6,965 nt of DNA from an uncultured bacterium (GTDB lineage Bacteria; Bacillota; Clostridia; Oscillospirales; Ruminococcaceae): assembly GCA_934845495.1 (NCBI GenBank), contig CAKWRB010000069.1, forward strand, positions 1-6,965. Reading direction: 5' to 3'. Positions within the stretch are counted from its first letter, which is position 1. Every line of letters begins with the position of its first letter. This document shows positions 5,813 through 6,965 of this stretch, piece by piece. The translations under genes and the position numbers were made by a program. The notes beneath the pieces were generated by a model. The model saw nothing but the letters and a program-made list of their open reading frames with translations. It was not told the DNA's origin and did not search any database.

Positions 5813-6012
5813 CACTGCTTCTCCTCTCCATACTTCCGGCGGATAAATACATCGTAGATCGCCCGGCGGTCGGGCGGCAGGTTCATGACTGCCCGCACAC
5901 AGGTGTAATACAGCTCCTTCTTGCGTCGGGCATTTTCGGCCGGGTCCTTTGGCACCTGGCTGCGGTCGATAACCGCCGTTCCCCAGCGGGTTTTAATGAT
6001 CTCTTCCTGCAT
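5812..6012 (-). CDS. small basic phage hypothetical protein, 66 aa
   Basis: This 66-residue charged protein carries TRWGTAVIDRSQVPKDPAEN followed by helical ARRKKELYYTCVRAVMN and PPDRRAIYDVFIRRKYGEEK. An AGAGGTGA ribosome binding site lies just before ATG 6012. It begins 42 nt after the preceding gene, the widest gap in the promoter-proximal part of the operon; I see no promoter or hairpin in that gap. The following gene starts on its stop codon. The composition suggests a small helical, possibly nucleic-acid-associated protein, but no family is recognised. Confidence 0.7.
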   Translation of the reverse strand: MQEEIIKTRWGTAVIDRSQVPKDPAENARRKKELYYTCVRAVMNLPPDRRAIYDVFIRRKYGEEKQ

Positions 6013-6054
6013 ATTTCATCACCTCTCTGCATTGTATCGAAATGACGGCTTGTC

Positions 6055-6297
6055 CTATTCCTGGGACTGTTCCCGGTCCCGTTCAAATTCACGGCAAGGC
6101 TGATGGAGCGGCCCTCTGTACTTGTCTTTCAGGATACAGTAGCCCGTGCAGGTAGGCACCCAGCTGGCCACATTCCCCCGGTTTCGCCGGTAATACTGCT
6201 CATACCAGATGCAGTTGATACAGGCTCGCTCCTCAACTTCCACTGTCAGCAGTTTTGTTTTCTTGTGCAAACAATGGTTTTCTACTTTCGCTGTCAT
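6055..6297 (-). CDS. first gene of the leftward operon: small Cys-rich protein, 80 aa
   Basis: This is the first gene behind the operator-controlled leftward promoter, so it is probably made earliest. It is an 80-residue protein with C26-x2-C29, C50-x3-C54 and C68 (RACINCIWYEQYY, PTCTGYCILKD, HQPCREFE), preceded by a lone C9. The C..C-W-Y...W.P.C....C......C.eFe layout occurs in small phage early proteins and suggests a structural zinc site; this is inferred from spacing only. ATG 6297 has GGAGG (6310-6306) 8 nt upstream, directly next to the end of the operator palindrome. A promoter-proximal product of an early phage operon could be a host-takeover or regulatory protein, but nothing in the sequence identifies which. 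Confidence 0.78.
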   Translation of the reverse strand: MTAKVENHCLHKKTKLLTVEVEERACINCIWYEQYYRRNRGNVASWVPTCTGYCILKDKYRGPLHQPCREFERDREQSQE

Positions 6298-6310
6298 GAT
6301 ATTGACCTCC

Positions 6311-6347
6311 TTACAGTATAGATATCATAATGATATCTATACTGTAA
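6311..6347. promoter_or_regulatory. 37-bp perfect palindromic operator
   Basis: Two perfect 18-bp arms (TTACAGTATAGATATCAT and its complement) flank one central A at 6329. It covers the -10 box and start point of the leftward promoter and ends one base before the GGAGG of the first operon gene. A leftward transcript starting near 6334 would contain only half of it, so an RNA hairpin is unlikely there, and no T-run follows on either strand. It is best read as a DNA-binding site, most simply for the adjacent Arc-like repressor, with TAGA/TCTA half-sites reminiscent of P22 Arc operators. Confidence 0.75.
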
Positions 6348-6369
6348 CTCAATAAACTTTTACTGTCAA
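6341..6369 (-). promoter_or_regulatory. leftward early promoter
   Basis: On the minus strand a perfect TTGACA (6369-6364) is followed after exactly 17 nt by TACAGT (6346-6341), 4 of 6 matches to the -10 consensus. Transcription would begin near 6334 and give a leader of about 37 nt before the first operon gene. The -10 lies inside the 37-bp palindrome and a further 9-mer copy lies 8 bp upstream of the -35, so repressor binding should block it. Confidence 0.65.
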
Positions 6370-6377
6370 TATCTTTT

Positions 6378-6386
6378 TGATATCTA
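6378..6386. promoter_or_regulatory. secondary operator half-site TGATATCTA
   Basis: This exact copy of the palindrome core 9-mer lies just upstream of the leftward -35. The surrounding TGATATCTATCTGATTA (6378-6394) resembles the right arm of the main palindrome, 47 bp away. It is probably an auxiliary repressor site. Confidence 0.5.
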
Positions 6387-6395
6387 TCTGATTAC

Positions 6396-6424
6396 TTGAA
6401 TTGAAATATGAAATCTTTTACACT
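6396..6424 (+). promoter_or_regulatory. possible promoter of the Arc-like repressor gene
   Basis: TTGAAT (6396-6401) and TACACT (6419-6424) are 17 nt apart, each with 4 of 6 consensus bases. The predicted start falls near 6431, directly on the 9-mer copy at 6430-6438. That would make the gene self-repressed. This is a moderate match only. Confidence 0.4.
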
Positions 6425-6429
6425 TCAAT

Positions 6430-6438
6430 TAGATATCA
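6430..6438. promoter_or_regulatory. secondary operator half-site TAGATATCA
   Basis: This fourth exact copy of the core 9-mer (inverted relative to 6378) ends 2 nt before the GGAGGTG of the Arc-like gene. It sits at the likely transcription start of that gene, as expected for autoregulation. Confidence 0.5.
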
Positions 6439-6454
6439 AAGGAGGTGTTTTTCA

Positions 6455-6628
6455 ATGGCTATTCAAGCAAACCCTTATCCTCTTCGCATTGACCCTGAAC
6501 TGATGGCTAAACTCAAAGTAATTGCTGAAGAAAACAGCAGATCCGTCAATAAGGAAATAGAGGCACTGGTTAAATCTGCTGTTAGGTCTTACGAAGCCGA
6601 ACACGGCGCTATTCTTCTACCTGAATAA
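6455..6628 (+). CDS. Arc-type ribbon-helix-helix transcriptional repressor, 57 aa
   Basis: This is a probable repressor of the leftward early operon. Its 57 residues align well with P22 Arc: strand residues NPYPLRI (6-12), then PELMAKLKVIAEENSRSVNK (14-33) and EIEALVKSAVRSYEAEHG. P22 Arc has LR.p.e.l...k.vAEENgRSVNsEI in the same place. The dimer would insert the strand into the DNA major groove. ATG 6455 is preceded by GGAGGTG at 6441-6447; the in-frame ATG at 6401 has no such site and lies upstream of the predicted transcription start. It is the only clear plus-strand gene here, divergent from the operon, with four copies of TAGATATCA in the intervening 157 bp. Its 3' end overlaps a second ribbon-helix-helix gene on the other strand by 20 bp. 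Whether it is the lysogeny repressor or a secondary regulator is open. Confidence 0.88.
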   Translation: MAIQANPYPLRIDPELMAKLKVIAEENSRSVNKEIEALVKSAVRSYEAEHGAILLPE

Positions 6629-6767
6629 CCGCCTTACCATCGTAAATTTTTAGGCCCAGATGTACCAGAAGCAAAATGATTGAGTGAGTGGAAATGTTGA
6701 TTTTGTCAGCCCGCTCTCCCAGTTCTGTATACAGTTCTTCTGGGATGCGCAATGTAATTTGTTTCAT
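6609..6767 (-). CDS. second ribbon-helix-helix (CopG-like) DNA-binding protein, 52 aa
   Basis: This short gene reads MKQITLRIPEELYTELGERA, then DKINISTHSIILLLVHLGLK and IYDGKAVIQVEE, and ends with TAG at 6611-6609. The KQITLRIPEEL strand, the short helix ending in DKI, the I-S-T-H-S turn and the hydrophobic second helix match CopG/RHH_1 proteins. GGAGG (6780-6776) lies 8 nt before the ATG, a strong ribosome binding site. It points toward the Arc-like gene and overlaps its end by 20 bp. The plus-strand terminator at 6784-6806 implies that the Arc-like transcript is antisense to this whole gene. Its promoter must lie to the right; only a weak TACAAT (6870-6865) was seen. A pair of small ribbon-helix-helix regulators recalls Arc and Mnt in P22 immI. 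Its target is unknown. Confidence 0.8.
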   Translation of the reverse strand: MKQITLRIPEELYTELGERADKINISTHSIILLLVHLGLKIYDGKAVIQVEE

Positions 6768-6783
6768 CCGCTTCACCTCCCCG

Positions 6784-6806
6784 CCGCCCGCTATGGGCGG
6801 TTTTTT
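6784..6806 (+). terminator. Rho-independent terminator for the Arc-like transcript
   Basis: The stem CCGCCC/GGGCGG with loop GCTAT is followed directly by TTTTTT on the plus strand. It is the first good terminator downstream of the Arc-like gene (156 bp after its stop), so the intervening minus-strand gene lies under this transcript in antisense. On the minus strand the same hairpin ends 3 nt before the GGAGG of that gene and could hinder ribosome access. Confidence 0.75.
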
Positions 6807-6814
6807 CTATTCTG

Positions 6815-6919
6815 CTGCCCAGGCACCCACCCCCTGTCCCGTGTATCAGCCCAAAGGAAGGAGGATTGTATTGTTGATTGAAATTTGAGTGCATACCAGG
6901 GGGCAGGTGCCCAGGGCAG
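6815..6919. repeat. long imperfect GC-rich inverted repeat with 60-nt loop
   Basis: The left arm 6815-6836 (CTGCCCAGGCACC then CACCCCCTG) pairs with the right arm 6897-6919 (CAGGGGGCAGG then TGCCCAGGGCAG) at 19 positions, with three mismatches and one bulge. The 60-nt loop (6837-6896) is less GC-rich and has no convincing gene. Each arm carries a smaller palindrome (TGCCCAGGCA and TGCCCAGGGCA). No T-run follows, so it is not a standard terminator. It may be a structured RNA, a protein-binding site or a remnant of a mobile element end. Confidence 0.55.
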
Positions 6920-6965
6920 TAACTGCTTACACCCGCTATGAGATGAGGCTTATTCGGTCTCACTC

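Noticed and set aside
5276..5857. A 193-codon plus-strand open frame opposite the small early genes
   Set aside because: The minus-strand genes here have well-spaced ribosome binding sites and stop/start overlaps; this frame has neither and no recognisable domain.
6311..6347. The 37-bp palindrome read as a transcription terminator
   Set aside because: The stem is AT-rich, has a one-base loop and no following T-run, and it covers a promoter -10 box.
6854..6888. A tiny TTG-started frame (about five codons) behind AAGGAAGGAGG
   Set aside because: It is too short and starts with TTG; the purine-rich stretch alone is not evidence of a gene.
6706..6963. An 85-codon minus-strand open frame at the right edge
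   Set aside because: It runs through the inverted repeat and terminator and overlaps the CopG-like gene in another frame. That gene has the better ribosome binding site and a real fold.

Overview
The window looks like the early replication and recombination module of a temperate siphovirus-type prophage (or phage) of a Clostridia-class Firmicute, probably a gut Oscillospiraceae relative. This rests on the GC-rich genes, the strong GGAGG-type ribosome binding sites, and the gene order RecE-like nuclease, RecT, SSB, replisome organiser, helicase loader. Host assignment is inference from family resemblance; no host marker is present.

Layout, read in the main direction of transcription (leftward, minus strand). 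At the right end, 6297-6965, lies a control region. A 57-residue Arc-type ribbon-helix-helix repressor (6455-6628, plus strand) faces a second, 52-residue ribbon-helix-helix protein (6609-6767, minus strand), and their 3' ends overlap by 20 bp. Left of the Arc-like gene is a 37-bp perfect palindrome (6311-6347) that covers the -10 box of a leftward promoter whose -35 is a perfect TTGACA (6369-6364). Extra copies of its core 9-mer lie at 6378-6386 and 6430-6438. This looks like the operator array that keeps the leftward operon silent.

From that promoter runs a nearly gapless operon of 15 genes. Six small genes come first (6297 down to 4951): three Cys-rich likely metal-binding proteins, one two-helix membrane protein and two unrecognised proteins. 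An AT-rich HNH homing endonuclease (4918-4379) follows, apparently inserted upstream of the YqaJ/lambda-exonuclease-type nuclease (4382-3393). Then come RecT (3380-2511), SSB (2490-2089), a small winged-helix-like protein (2068-1781), a replisome organiser (1777-887), a G39P-like helicase loader (897-283), a small hypothetical protein (293-96) and the start of a membrane protein cut by the window edge (82-1).

The nuclease, RecT and SSB would form a single-strand-annealing recombination set. The organiser and loader would recruit the host replicative helicase to an origin. The linker-coding part of the organiser gene (about 1281-1370) contains four phased CGTGAC repeats beside a 78% AT block of direct repeats, the architecture of a phage origin.

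The most interesting parts are the double ribbon-helix-helix control region with its operators and mutual antisense arrangement, the putative internal origin, and the base-composition mosaic around the HNH gene. No CRISPR array, tRNA, rRNA or complete insertion sequence was seen.
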